From JAVBOD01 sp031551045 (GTDB taxonomy: Bacteria; Bacteroidota; Bacteroidia; Bacteroidales; UBA932), in the NCBI GenBank assembly GCA_031551045.1, contig JAVBOD010000065.1, forward strand, positions 1-7,141: a stretch of 7,141 nt of DNA, in the 5' to 3' direction. The translations under genes were made by a program, and so were the position numbers. The notes under the pieces were generated by a model, which searched no databases, was not told where the DNA came from, and saw only the letters and a list, made by a program, of their open reading frames with translations. Shown here piece by piece: positions 1-5,594 of the stretch. Each line of letters starts with the position of its first letter. Position 1 is the first letter of the stretch.

Positions 1-8
1 TCTTCTTG

Positions 9-79
9 TTGACCTACCAGGATTCGAACCTAGACTGACTGAACCAAAATCAGTAGTGCTACCATTACACCATAGGTCA
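9..79 (-). tRNA. tRNA-Gln, anticodon UUG
   Basis: The gene reads on the minus strand from 79 down to 9. A 7-bp acceptor stem pairs TGACCTA (79-73) with TAGGTCA (16-10), including the weak U1-A72 pair usual for bacterial tRNA-Gln. The anticodon stem ACTGA/TCAGT encloses the loop TTTTGGT, which puts TTG at positions 34-36 (reads CAA, and CAG by wobble). The T arm is CTAGG-TTCGAAT-CCTGG. The D-arm region contains the expected run TGGTGTAATGGTAGCAC. The discriminator base is A at position 9. The next bases read CAA, so the 3' CCA is not encoded and must be added by the CCA-adding enzyme. The product supplies glutamine to the ribosome. I see no second tRNA upstream; anything downstream of it lies outside the window. 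Confidence 0.97.
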
Positions 80-83
80 GTAT

Positions 84-218
84 GCAAAACGCATTTTTGA
101 GGGTGCAAATATACATCTTTTTTATAAATCTGAAATAAAACAACCCAAATTTTAATTCAATCTATTATCTTAAACGTATTATGAAGCTGATCTTCAGTTG
201 CACTGCCATGCGTTTTGC
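84..218. repeat. 11-bp inverted repeat flanking the tRNA-Gln leader
   Basis: GCAAAACGCAT (84-94) recurs as its exact reverse complement ATGCGTTTTGC (208-218). The left copy sits between the tRNA and its -7 box, the right copy downstream of the 289-687 gene. The 113-base spacer is too long for a local hairpin of obvious function. It may be chance or the edge of a rearrangement. Confidence 0.3.
106..140 (-). promoter_or_regulatory. Putative Bacteroidota promoter of tRNA-Gln
   Basis: On the minus strand, TATATTTG (113-106) fits the Bacteroidota -7 consensus TAnnTTTG exactly. It lies 26 bases upstream of the mature tRNA 5' end, which leaves room for a short leader removed by RNase P. The -33 element is poor: a T run (140-137) sits 23 bases upstream of the box, and a proper TTG at 143-141 is 27 bases away, which is too far. 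The -7 assignment is firm by sequence match; the -33 is a guess. Confidence 0.6.
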
Positions 219-288
219 GTTTTATACTTATTTACTTTTCATCCGGTTTGTGCATTATATCATAAAATGGTCCAAACTCCCCACTTTC

Positions 289-687
289 CTATTTTTCAGC
301 CACTGTTACGACAATTGCAGGCACTTGCTTTTTAGTTTTCAAACAATTTTTACCCTGAGGTTGTAAAGTTATCGGGCCCAGTACAACATCGGTAACATCT
401 TGAGAGATTTCCAACGGAATAATAGTTTCTTCATAACCCGTATTGGAAATTTTCAGGAAATAATTCCCGTAAGCTAATCCATTTAATGAAAAGTGGCCAT
501 TAACCGTCGAGAGAAATCCTTTTACATAATTTAGATTGGCATCTAATAAAGTAACAGCCACATATTCCAACGCTTGCCCGGAATTCTTGTCAATGGCATT
601 TGCTTCCAAACGTACGCCTGGAGCGGAATTTCCGTAGAATATCGTTACTTGAAGTAACAAAACGGTGGTGAGGAGTAAAGTTTTCAT
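289..687 (-). CDS. Secreted carboxypeptidase-regulatory-like domain protein; possible truncated TonB-dependent receptor
   Basis: This 132-residue protein starts MKTLLLTTVLLLQV, a signal peptide with likely cleavage near residues 18-22. Residues about 26-110 form a CarboxypepD_reg-like beta-sandwich. Visible hallmarks are the DKNSGQALEYVAVTLLDA strand pair, NGHFSLNGLAYGNYFLKIS, and GYEE. This domain is the usual N-terminal extension of Bacteroidota TonB-dependent and related outer-membrane barrel proteins. It is normally followed by a phrase like 'evvVtAek' and then the plug. Here the end reads AIVVTVAEK and stops with TAG, exactly where a plug would begin. No plug or barrel is recoverable in the 209 bases before the tRNA; reading through the TAG gives 18 residues and another stop. 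It is therefore either a standalone small periplasmic or surface protein, or a remnant of a receptor that lost its 3' part. The reading frame and promoter are intact. There is no Shine-Dalgarno, only an A/T-rich leader. Confidence 0.8.
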   Translation of the reverse strand: MKTLLLTTVLLLQVTIFYGNSAPGVRLEANAIDKNSGQALEYVAVTLLDANLNYVKGFLSTVNGHFSLNGLAYGNYFLKISNTGYEETIIPLEISQDVTDVVLGPITLQPQGKNCLKTKKQVPAIVVTVAEK

Positions 688-735
688 AATAATTATTTTT
701 TAAAAGTAATATGTTTAACATTTAATTTTGTGATG

Positions 736-767
736 CAAATATATGTATTTTTATTTATACTATGCAA
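736..767 (-). promoter_or_regulatory. Bacteroidota-type promoter of the 289-687 gene
   Basis: On the minus strand, TTG (767-765) is followed after 21 bases by TATATTTG (743-736). This is a close match to the Bacteroidota sigma-ABfr pattern TTG-N19..21-TAnnTTTG. The inferred start of transcription is near 729, giving a leader of about 40 bases before the ATG at 687. A well-formed promoter in front of the truncated-looking gene argues that it is, or recently was, expressed. Confidence 0.7.
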
Positions 768-800
768 CACATAGTAGTGAAATTTTTAAAATATTTATTT

Positions 801-838
801 AAATAATTGATATTCAACAATAAAGATTTCAATTATTT
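801..838. repeat. AT-rich inverted repeat, 10-bp arms
   Basis: AAATAATTGA (801-810) and TCAATTATTT (829-838) are exact reverse complements around an 18-base spacer, and the right arm runs into more T residues (839-842). It lies about 115 bases upstream of the leftward gene, with no known plus-strand transcript reaching it. It could be an operator, a weak terminator, or chance in A/T-rich DNA. Confidence 0.3.
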
Positions 839-1056
839 TTTAATGCTATTATATAGACGTCCGAAAAGCAAAAAAGTTGCATGCGCAGTACGGAAATAAT
901 TGTGTTTTAATTACAAAAACCAATACATATTCAATTAAGATATTGATAATAAATATATTAACAAAAATATTTTTAACAGAGTGATAATGATTAATGCCGG
1001 GACTGATAAATAACTGCTTAGAAGCTGCTTAAATATGTTAAAACAGGCTCTTGTGA

Positions 1057-1124
1057 ATTTCAGGCATACAGGCTGAGAACCTGAAATAGTATAGCGCAGG
1101 GCGCCGTTATGCGTTGTCCTGTGC
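1057..1124. other. Two adjacent stem-loops upstream of tyrS
   Basis: ATTTCAGG (1057-1064) pairs exactly with CCTGAAAT (1080-1087) over a 15-base loop. GCGCAGG (1094-1100) pairs with CCTGTGC (1118-1124), with one G-T wobble, over 17 bases. Neither is followed by a T run, so they do not look like intrinsic terminators. They lie upstream of the inferred tyrS transcription start and so should not be part of its leader. A small RNA or a decayed sequence is possible. Confidence 0.25.
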
Positions 1125-1177
1125 TGCCGAATAGGAAACAACAAACTTCAAACCTTAAACATCTGAAGCTTTTTCAC

Positions 1178-1185
1178 TATATTTG
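1178..1185 (+). promoter_or_regulatory. Putative tyrS promoter (-7 box)
   Basis: TATATTTG matches the Bacteroidota -7 consensus TAnnTTTG and lies 23 bases before the tyrS ATG. Transcription would begin near 1190-1192, giving a leader of about 17-19 bases. No TTG is found at the right distance for a -33 element. The short leader leaves no space for an attenuator or T-box ahead of tyrS. Confidence 0.6.
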
Positions 1186-1208
1186 TAGTTTAGACTTTAA
1201 TAAACTAT

Positions 1209-2498
1209 ATGAAGAATTTTGTAGATGAATTGCGTTGGAGAGGCATGGTGCACGATATGATGCCCGGTACCGAAGAAATGTTGATGAAAGAAATGTGTGC
1301 CGCTTATGTAGGCATCGACCCGACAGCTGACTCTTTACATATCGGACACTTGGTAAGTGTAATGGCATTAATGCATTTTCAACGGTGTGGACACAAGCCC
1401 ATCGCTCTGGTAGGCGGAGCGACCGGCATGATTGGCGACCCTTCGGGAAAATCGCAGGAACGAAATTTATTGGATGAGAACACGCTCCGCCATTATCAAG
1501 ACTGCATCAAGAAACAATTGTCAAAATTTATCGATTTTAATAGCGAAGCGCCCAATCGTGCCGAAATGGTGAACAATTACGACTGGATGAAAAATTATTC
1601 GTTCCTTGAATTTATCCGCGATATCGGCAAACACATCACCGTGAATTACATGATGGCAAAAGACAGCGTGAAGAAACGCCTCACGGGTGAAGCCAAGGAG
1701 GGCATGTCGTTTACCGAATTCACCTATCAATTAGTGCAAGGCGCCGATTTTCTACACTTGTTCAAATCACACAATTGCAAGTTGCAAATGGGTGGTAGCG
1801 ATCAATGGGGAAATATCACTACCGGCACGGAACTCATTCGCAGAAAAACAGGCGGCGAAGCATTCGCGCTCACATGGCCACTTATCACTAAAGCCGATGG
1901 CGGAAAATTCGGAAAGACCGAAAGCGGCAACGTGTGGCTCGACCCCGAAAAAACATCGCCCTACGCTTTTTATCAATTCTGGCTCAATTGCACCGACGAA
2001 GACTCGGAAAAATACATCAAGATTTTTACCGTATTGGAACGGGAGGAAATTGAAACATTGAGCGCAAAACATAAAGCAGAGCCACACTTGCGGGCCTTGC
2101 AAAAACGCTTGGCCGAAGAAGTGACCGTGATGGTGCACGGCCGCAAAGAATACGAAGCAGCGGTAGAAGCGTCTCAAATTCTCTTTGGCAATGCCACTTC
2201 CGATGCGTTGAAAAAATTAGACGAAAAAATGTTTTTAGCAGTGTTCGACGGCGTGCCGATGTTTGATATCGCAGCTACCGACCTGCCGCAAAACATCCTT
2301 GAATTACTGGCGGTAAAAACACACATTTTCCCGTCGAAAGGCGAATGCCGCAAAATGATTCAAGGAGGAGGCGTTAGTATGAACAAAGAAAAGATTGACG
2401 ATGCGGACATGATCGTAGCTAACGAATTGTTGATTAACGGAAAATATTTACTGATACAGAAAGGCAAGAAGAATTATTTTATTATTCAAGTAAAATGA
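1209..2498 (+). CDS. tyrS: Tyrosyl-tRNA synthetase
   Basis: A cytosolic class I aminoacyl-tRNA synthetase that activates tyrosine with ATP and charges tRNA-Tyr. Its 429 residues match the usual bacterial TyrS length. The HIGH signature is at residues 44-47, after the family phrase YVGIDPTADSL. GDPSGK follows at 76-81. The tyrosine-pocket motif YQLVQGAD (173-180) supplies the conserved Tyr, Gln and Asp, with GGSDQWGN at 195-202. The KMSKS-equivalent loop is KFGKTE (233-238), the variant common in TyrS. A C-terminal S4 RNA-binding domain covers about 363-428 (FPSKGECRKMIQGGGVSMN). The ATG at 1209 fits the family N terminus and follows an A/T-rich leader without a Shine-Dalgarno, as expected in Bacteroidota. 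Its TGA overlaps the next gene's ATG by four bases, so tyrS is probably the first gene of an operon with the following two. Confidence 0.98.
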   Translation: MKNFVDELRWRGMVHDMMPGTEEMLMKEMCAAYVGIDPTADSLHIGHLVSVMALMHFQRCGHKPIALVGGATGMIGDPSGKSQERNLLDENTLRHYQDCIKKQLSKFIDFNSEAPNRAEMVNNYDWMKNYSFLEFIRDIGKHITVNYMMAKDSVKKRLTGEAKEGMSFTEFTYQLVQGADFLHLFKSHNCKLQMGGSDQWGNITTGTELIRRKTGGEAFALTWPLITKADGGKFGKTESGNVWLDPEKTSPYAFYQFWLNCTDEDSEKYIKIFTVLEREEIETLSAKHKAEPHLRALQKRLAEEVTVMVHGRKEYEAAVEASQILFGNATSDALKKLDEKMFLAVFDGVPMFDIAATDLPQNILELLAVKTHIFPSKGECRKMIQGGGVSMNKEKIDDADMIVANELLINGKYLLIQKGKKNYFIIQVK

Positions 2499-3949
2499 AA
2501 AAAATCATTTCAATAGCATTATTTCTATTACCACTGGCAACATATGCCCAACTGAGCGCAGTAGGCCCGGTGGATTCCATTGGAGTGAAATCGACGACTT
2601 ACCTTACCGGAAAGACTCAAAACACCTATGCTTTTTTCGGCAAAACGCCCATGGCGTTAAAAGCAGCACCCTCGTCCGGCGGTAGTGCAGATTTCAGATG
2701 GTTCCGCTTAAACGTGGCGAATACTACATTAGACCCTATATACAGCGCATCCAATGTTACGGAAAGTACGCTTAACTCGTCCACCTATGCTGCTATCGGC
2801 GAAGGAGGCTATCAGGTAATTGTACAAAGTGTAACAAACCCTACAGCATCCATCGACACTTTTACTACATGGATTTTTCGAGACACATTCGTAGTAAACA
2901 CCATCAGCGTATATGAAATGAACTGCGAGCGCCTGGCGCTAGAGGTAACAACAACCCCCACCATCAATGTCACTTATAAATATTATAGTTTCCCAAACAC
3001 GCCCTCTCCTTTTCGCGAATATGTGTTCCAGGGTGTTCAAGACATGCAATGGGAGTCCAGTGTGAATATTCATGAGGGTGTCGATAATGCCGACGAGTCG
3101 TGGAAAATACGAAAAAGTACGCGAACATTTATAGACTCTCCGCCACCTTTAAAAGATGCCACTTACTCCGTAGAAATAAAAGATGTATTCGGGAGATACG
3201 GCACTAAAACAACCGGCAATGTAATACCGGCCATTGCAGCCTACGCAAATATCAATACACAAGATTGGGATAACACAACAAACAATTGGCGCGACAACTG
3301 TTCTCAATCCCGGTATAGCGCTACAGCGTGTCAACCGGAAGGAGAAGCGCTGTACAAAGTACAATTTTCCGCTAAAAACAGCATTAACGGTACGCAATTC
3401 GACTGGAAAGGGTTTGGTAACCGTGCCGTACGTAACGGCGAACAAACCGTCATGTGGAGTAAAAACTCCCAAAATATCAATGATTGGATTGTTCCGCAAG
3501 TACCTTACAAGGGCCTCTTTTTAGACGGATACACGCCGGGGGAATATAAAGTTCGCCTTGTTGTGCGTAATACAAGTACGTCATGGGGTTGCGCCGACTC
3601 TACCGATATACAATACATCAAAGTAAAACCGTCGGAATTTGATAAAGAAAGCATCCCCAACGCCTTCACCCCTAACAACGACGGGCAAAACGATATTTTC
3701 AAATTTGTCAAAGGCAAAGAACCCGTATCCTTGGAATATGTAAATATTTATATTTATAACCGCTCGGGGCATTTGGTCTATAAATACGAAGGCCGCTCGG
3801 ACGCCTGGCAAGGCTGGAACGGGAAGATGATGGGCACCGGAAGCAATGTAGCCGACGGTGTTTATTTCTACGTTGTCAATGGCGAAGGCTGGGACGGTGT
3901 GATGTACAATAGTTCGCAATACAAAGGAAACGTAACGATTTTCAGGTAA
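2495..3949 (+). CDS. Exported protein with type IX secretion (CHU_C/type B) sorting domain
   Basis: This 484-residue protein begins with a Sec signal peptide (MKKIISIALFLLPLATYAQ, likely cut after TYA, residue about 18). The C-terminal domain, residues about 388-484, has the gliding-motility-associated CHU_C pattern: PNAFTPNNDGQND, then YVNIYIYNRSGHLVY, a W-G-W-NG stretch, VADGVYFYVV, and the ending YKGNVTIFR. In this family the domain directs passage through the type IX secretion system, usually to the surface or medium. The 20-387 region looks all-beta. About 285-378 resembles a PKD/Ig-like module, and Cys residues occur near NCERL, NCSQS, TACQPE and WGCADS. I see no catalytic motif, so its job is unknown: adhesin, surface-layer or structural part are all possible. 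The start overlaps the tyrS stop (ATGA), implying translational coupling. The type IX apparatus itself is not in this window. Confidence 0.9.
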   Translation: MKKIISIALFLLPLATYAQLSAVGPVDSIGVKSTTYLTGKTQNTYAFFGKTPMALKAAPSSGGSADFRWFRLNVANTTLDPIYSASNVTESTLNSSTYAAIGEGGYQVIVQSVTNPTASIDTFTTWIFRDTFVVNTISVYEMNCERLALEVTTTPTINVTYKYYSFPNTPSPFREYVFQGVQDMQWESSVNIHEGVDNADESWKIRKSTRTFIDSPPPLKDATYSVEIKDVFGRYGTKTTGNVIPAIAAYANINTQDWDNTTNNWRDNCSQSRYSATACQPEGEALYKVQFSAKNSINGTQFDWKGFGNRAVRNGEQTVMWSKNSQNINDWIVPQVPYKGLFLDGYTPGEYKVRLVVRNTSTSWGCADSTDIQYIKVKPSEFDKESIPNAFTPNNDGQNDIFKFVKGKEPVSLEYVNIYIYNRSGHLVYKYEGRSDAWQGWNGKMMGTGSNVADGVYFYVVNGEGWDGVMYNSSQYKGNVTIFR

Positions 3950-3959
3950 ACAAACTGCT

Positions 3960-5261
3960 ATGGAAGAACATAATCACAGGGCTTATTTCATCAGCCAATG
4001 GACGTATGATCATTTGGTGCAATGGGGCGTGTCGGAAACATGGGCATCCTATATTAACAGTGTACTGCTATTAGCTGCGACCATCGTTATCGTCTATATC
4101 GTACAGCATTTATCCAAATATATTCTCAAACTGATATTCACAAAAATAGGATCCGTCAGCAAAATCTCTTTTTTCAATTATTTAATCAACAATAAATTTC
4201 ACAGCAATCTTGCATTAGCGCTTCCCTACACGATTGTGAAAGAAAGCATCCCATTGATATTTGCCGATTTCCACGCATGGATAAAACCATTAAGTTCCTT
4301 AGTGGAAATTTATTTTATCTTCCTGGTGATTTCCATTATCATGTCCCTGATACGCTCCGGAGCCGACGTGCTGCGCGAAAAGCCGGCGTTCCACGACAAA
4401 CCGATGGCAAGTTACCTGCAAATTATCCGCATTACACTTTCGTTCATCGGCTGCATTATTGCCTTTACGGTTGTGACCGGAAAATCGCCCACTGCTTTTT
4501 TTGCCGTGATAGGTACCGCCTCCGCTTTATTGATGTTGATATTTAAAGATTCCATCATGGGATTTGTAGCCAGCATCCAGGTAACCACCAACGACATGGT
4601 ACGCATCGGCGACTGGATAACCGTGCCTAAATACGGCGCCGACGGCGATGTGCTGGAAATAAACCTGACGACCGTTAAAGTGCAAAACTTCGACATGACC
4701 ATTACTACGCTGCCTACCTATGCCCTGATTTCCGATTCGTTCCAAAACTGGCGTGGGATGAAGGATGCAGGAGGACGGCGCATCAAACGTTCCATCCTCA
4801 TCAAACAAAGCAGCATCCGTTATATTACCGACGATGAACTGGCGCTGTTTAAGAAAATACAAGGGCTTGAGGCATATATCGATGAACGCCATGCCGAAAT
4901 CACCGCACACAACGAACGCATCAAGGCTGACCGGAGCATATTGATAAATGGCCGCAACCTGACAAATGCCGGGCTTTTTAGAAAGTATGCCGAATGGTAT
5001 TTGAAAAATCATCCGGAGACGTCCAAAAACATGACCCTCATGGTACGCCAGTTAGCGCCCACGGATATCGGCCTTCCTTTTGAGTTATACGTGTTTGCCA
5101 ACACCACCGAGTGGAACAAATACGAAGGCATCATGGCCGATATTTTCGACCATCTGATTGCCGCCGTTCCGTATTTCGACCTACAGATTTTCGAGCGTGA
5201 ATCGAATACCGACGTCCGGAAGATAGAATTTTCCAATCCGTTGTCAGTAGAGAATAAATAG
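3960..5261 (+). CDS. ybdG: YbdG-type miniconductance mechanosensitive channel (MscS family)
   Basis: An inner-membrane MscS-family channel thought to open under membrane tension and relieve osmotic stress. It has 433 residues, against about 415 in E. coli YbdG. Hydrophobic segments are visible at about 31-50, 84-103, 111-132, 153-173 and 178-204, giving the five-helix layout of the YbdG subgroup. The last is the pore-lining helix (AVIGTASALLMLIF). It leads into the beta domain with NDMVRIGDWITVPKYGADGD (about 211-230), TVKVQNFD, TITTLPTYALISDSFQNWRG and GGRRIKRS (271-278), all diagnostic of YbdG rather than small MscS. A subgroup-specific cytoplasmic insertion follows (about 283-345), then the C-terminal alpha/beta domain (NMTLMVRQLAPTDIGLPFELYVFA). 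It begins 10 bases after the previous stop, so it is probably the third gene of the tyrS operon. The N terminus is hydrophilic (MEEHNHR) and plausible. No frameshift or missing segment is seen. Confidence 0.93.
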   Translation: MEEHNHRAYFISQWTYDHLVQWGVSETWASYINSVLLLAATIVIVYIVQHLSKYILKLIFTKIGSVSKISFFNYLINNKFHSNLALALPYTIVKESIPLIFADFHAWIKPLSSLVEIYFIFLVISIIMSLIRSGADVLREKPAFHDKPMASYLQIIRITLSFIGCIIAFTVVTGKSPTAFFAVIGTASALLMLIFKDSIMGFVASIQVTTNDMVRIGDWITVPKYGADGDVLEINLTTVKVQNFDMTITTLPTYALISDSFQNWRGMKDAGGRRIKRSILIKQSSIRYITDDELALFKKIQGLEAYIDERHAEITAHNERIKADRSILINGRNLTNAGLFRKYAEWYLKNHPETSKNMTLMVRQLAPTDIGLPFELYVFANTTEWNKYEGIMADIFDHLIAAVPYFDLQIFERESNTDVRKIEFSNPLSVENK

Positions 5262-5283
5262 CAGATTTTGGATGCTAACGCTT

Positions 5284-5337
5284 GTCATGCTGAACCTGCC
5301 CGACTTCGTCATTCAGGCGGGCGAAGTGAAGAATCTG
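5284..5337. repeat. Decayed, nested dispersed repeat with GTCATGCTGAA end
   Basis: The block begins GTCATGCTGAAC and ends GGCGAAGTGAAGAATCTG. Removing the middle (about 5295-5321) leaves GTCATGCTGAA-CGAAGTGAAGAATCTG. That resembles the intergenic repeat I recall from many Bacteroidota genomes and parallels the left arm of the 6960-7029 palindrome. The middle part contains TGCCCG (5297-5302) pairing with CGGGCG (5318-5323, one G-T pair), so it may be a second small palindrome inserted in the first. No transposase is linked. It could also act as a weak mRNA 3' hairpin for the ybdG transcript, but no T run follows. Confidence 0.5.
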
Positions 5338-5498
5338 TTATACCGGAAATAGATTGTATTAAAAGGTGGTTCATATTGGACACCGGATAAAAGATATGCA
5401 GGGATTGTTGAGTTCTCATACCTCTTAAAAATTTTAAACCTCAAATATTAAACGATCATCCCTTTTAGCCCTGCAATTTTTTACCCTTGAGGAACATA

Positions 5499-5537
5499 AG
5501 ATTTGACAAATTTTAAAAATTTGTCAAATCTCTTTTT
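5499..5537 (+). terminator. Stem-loop terminator upstream of hisS
   Basis: AGATTTGACAAATTTT (5499-5514) and AAAATTTGTCAAATCT (5516-5531) are exact reverse complements around a single A, so a stem of 12-14 bp with a small A/T loop can form. The right arm is followed by C and five T residues (5533-5537), which fits intrinsic termination in the plus direction. It would end the tyrS-ybdG transcript and insulate hisS. The stem is A/T-rich, so strength is uncertain. The perfect symmetry also fits a repressor operator or dispersed palindrome. Confidence 0.6.
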
Positions 5538-5568
5538 AGCACCGCTTTTTCCATAAACACAGAATGTG

Positions 5569-5576
5569 TATCTTTG
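5569..5576 (+). promoter_or_regulatory. Putative hisS promoter (-7 box)
   Basis: TATCTTTG matches TAnnTTTG and sits 18 bases before the hisS ATG. Transcription would start near 5582-5583, leaving a very short leader of about 12 bases. At the -33 distance there is only a T run (5546-5550). The box continues into TAGTTTA exactly as in the tyrS promoter. Confidence 0.6.
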
Positions 5577-5594
5577 TAGTTTATTAATTGAACT

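Larger units (their letters stand above)
688..1208. other. Intergenic region, 521 bases, no gene found
   Basis: This region separates the divergent 289-687 gene and tyrS. Positions 688-1040 are very A/T-rich and hold the leftward promoter and an inverted repeat at 801-838. Positions about 1040-1140 are richer in G+C and hold two short stem-loops (1057-1087 and 1094-1124). The tyrS promoter is at 1178-1185. The short reading frames here lack family resemblance and leaders I would trust. Only the listed sites are supported. Confidence 0.6.
5262..5594. other. Intergenic region between ybdG and hisS, 333 bases
   Basis: No gene is seen. It holds a degraded dispersed repeat (5284-5337), an undistinguished A/T-rich stretch (5340-5498), a strong stem-loop with a T run (5499-5537), and the hisS -7 box (5569-5576). 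Confidence 0.7.

Noticed and set aside
181..366. Plus-strand 61-residue frame rich in Phe and Tyr
   Set aside because: It overlaps the 3' end of the better-supported minus-strand gene, has no promoter box in front, and its composition reflects A/T-rich DNA.
962..969. Minus-strand TATTTTTG box resembling a second promoter
   Set aside because: No TTG at the right distance upstream and no gene directly downstream that needs it; such boxes are common by chance in this A/T-rich stretch.
935..1144. Minus-strand 69-residue frame upstream of tyrS
   Set aside because: No family resemblance; its hydrophobic tail comes from A/T-rich DNA and there is no matching promoter.
1141..1208. T-box or attenuator ahead of tyrS (and similarly hisS at 5540-5594)
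   Set aside because: The inferred leaders are under 20 bases and have no specifier or antiterminator structure; T-boxes are also not typical of Bacteroidota.
1177..1368. Minus-strand frame overlapping the tyrS start
   Set aside because: Shadow of tyrS and its promoter; no independent support.
3149..3919. Several 70-116 residue minus-strand frames inside the sorting-domain gene
   Set aside because: They are antisense shadows of a long coding frame with recognised N- and C-terminal features.
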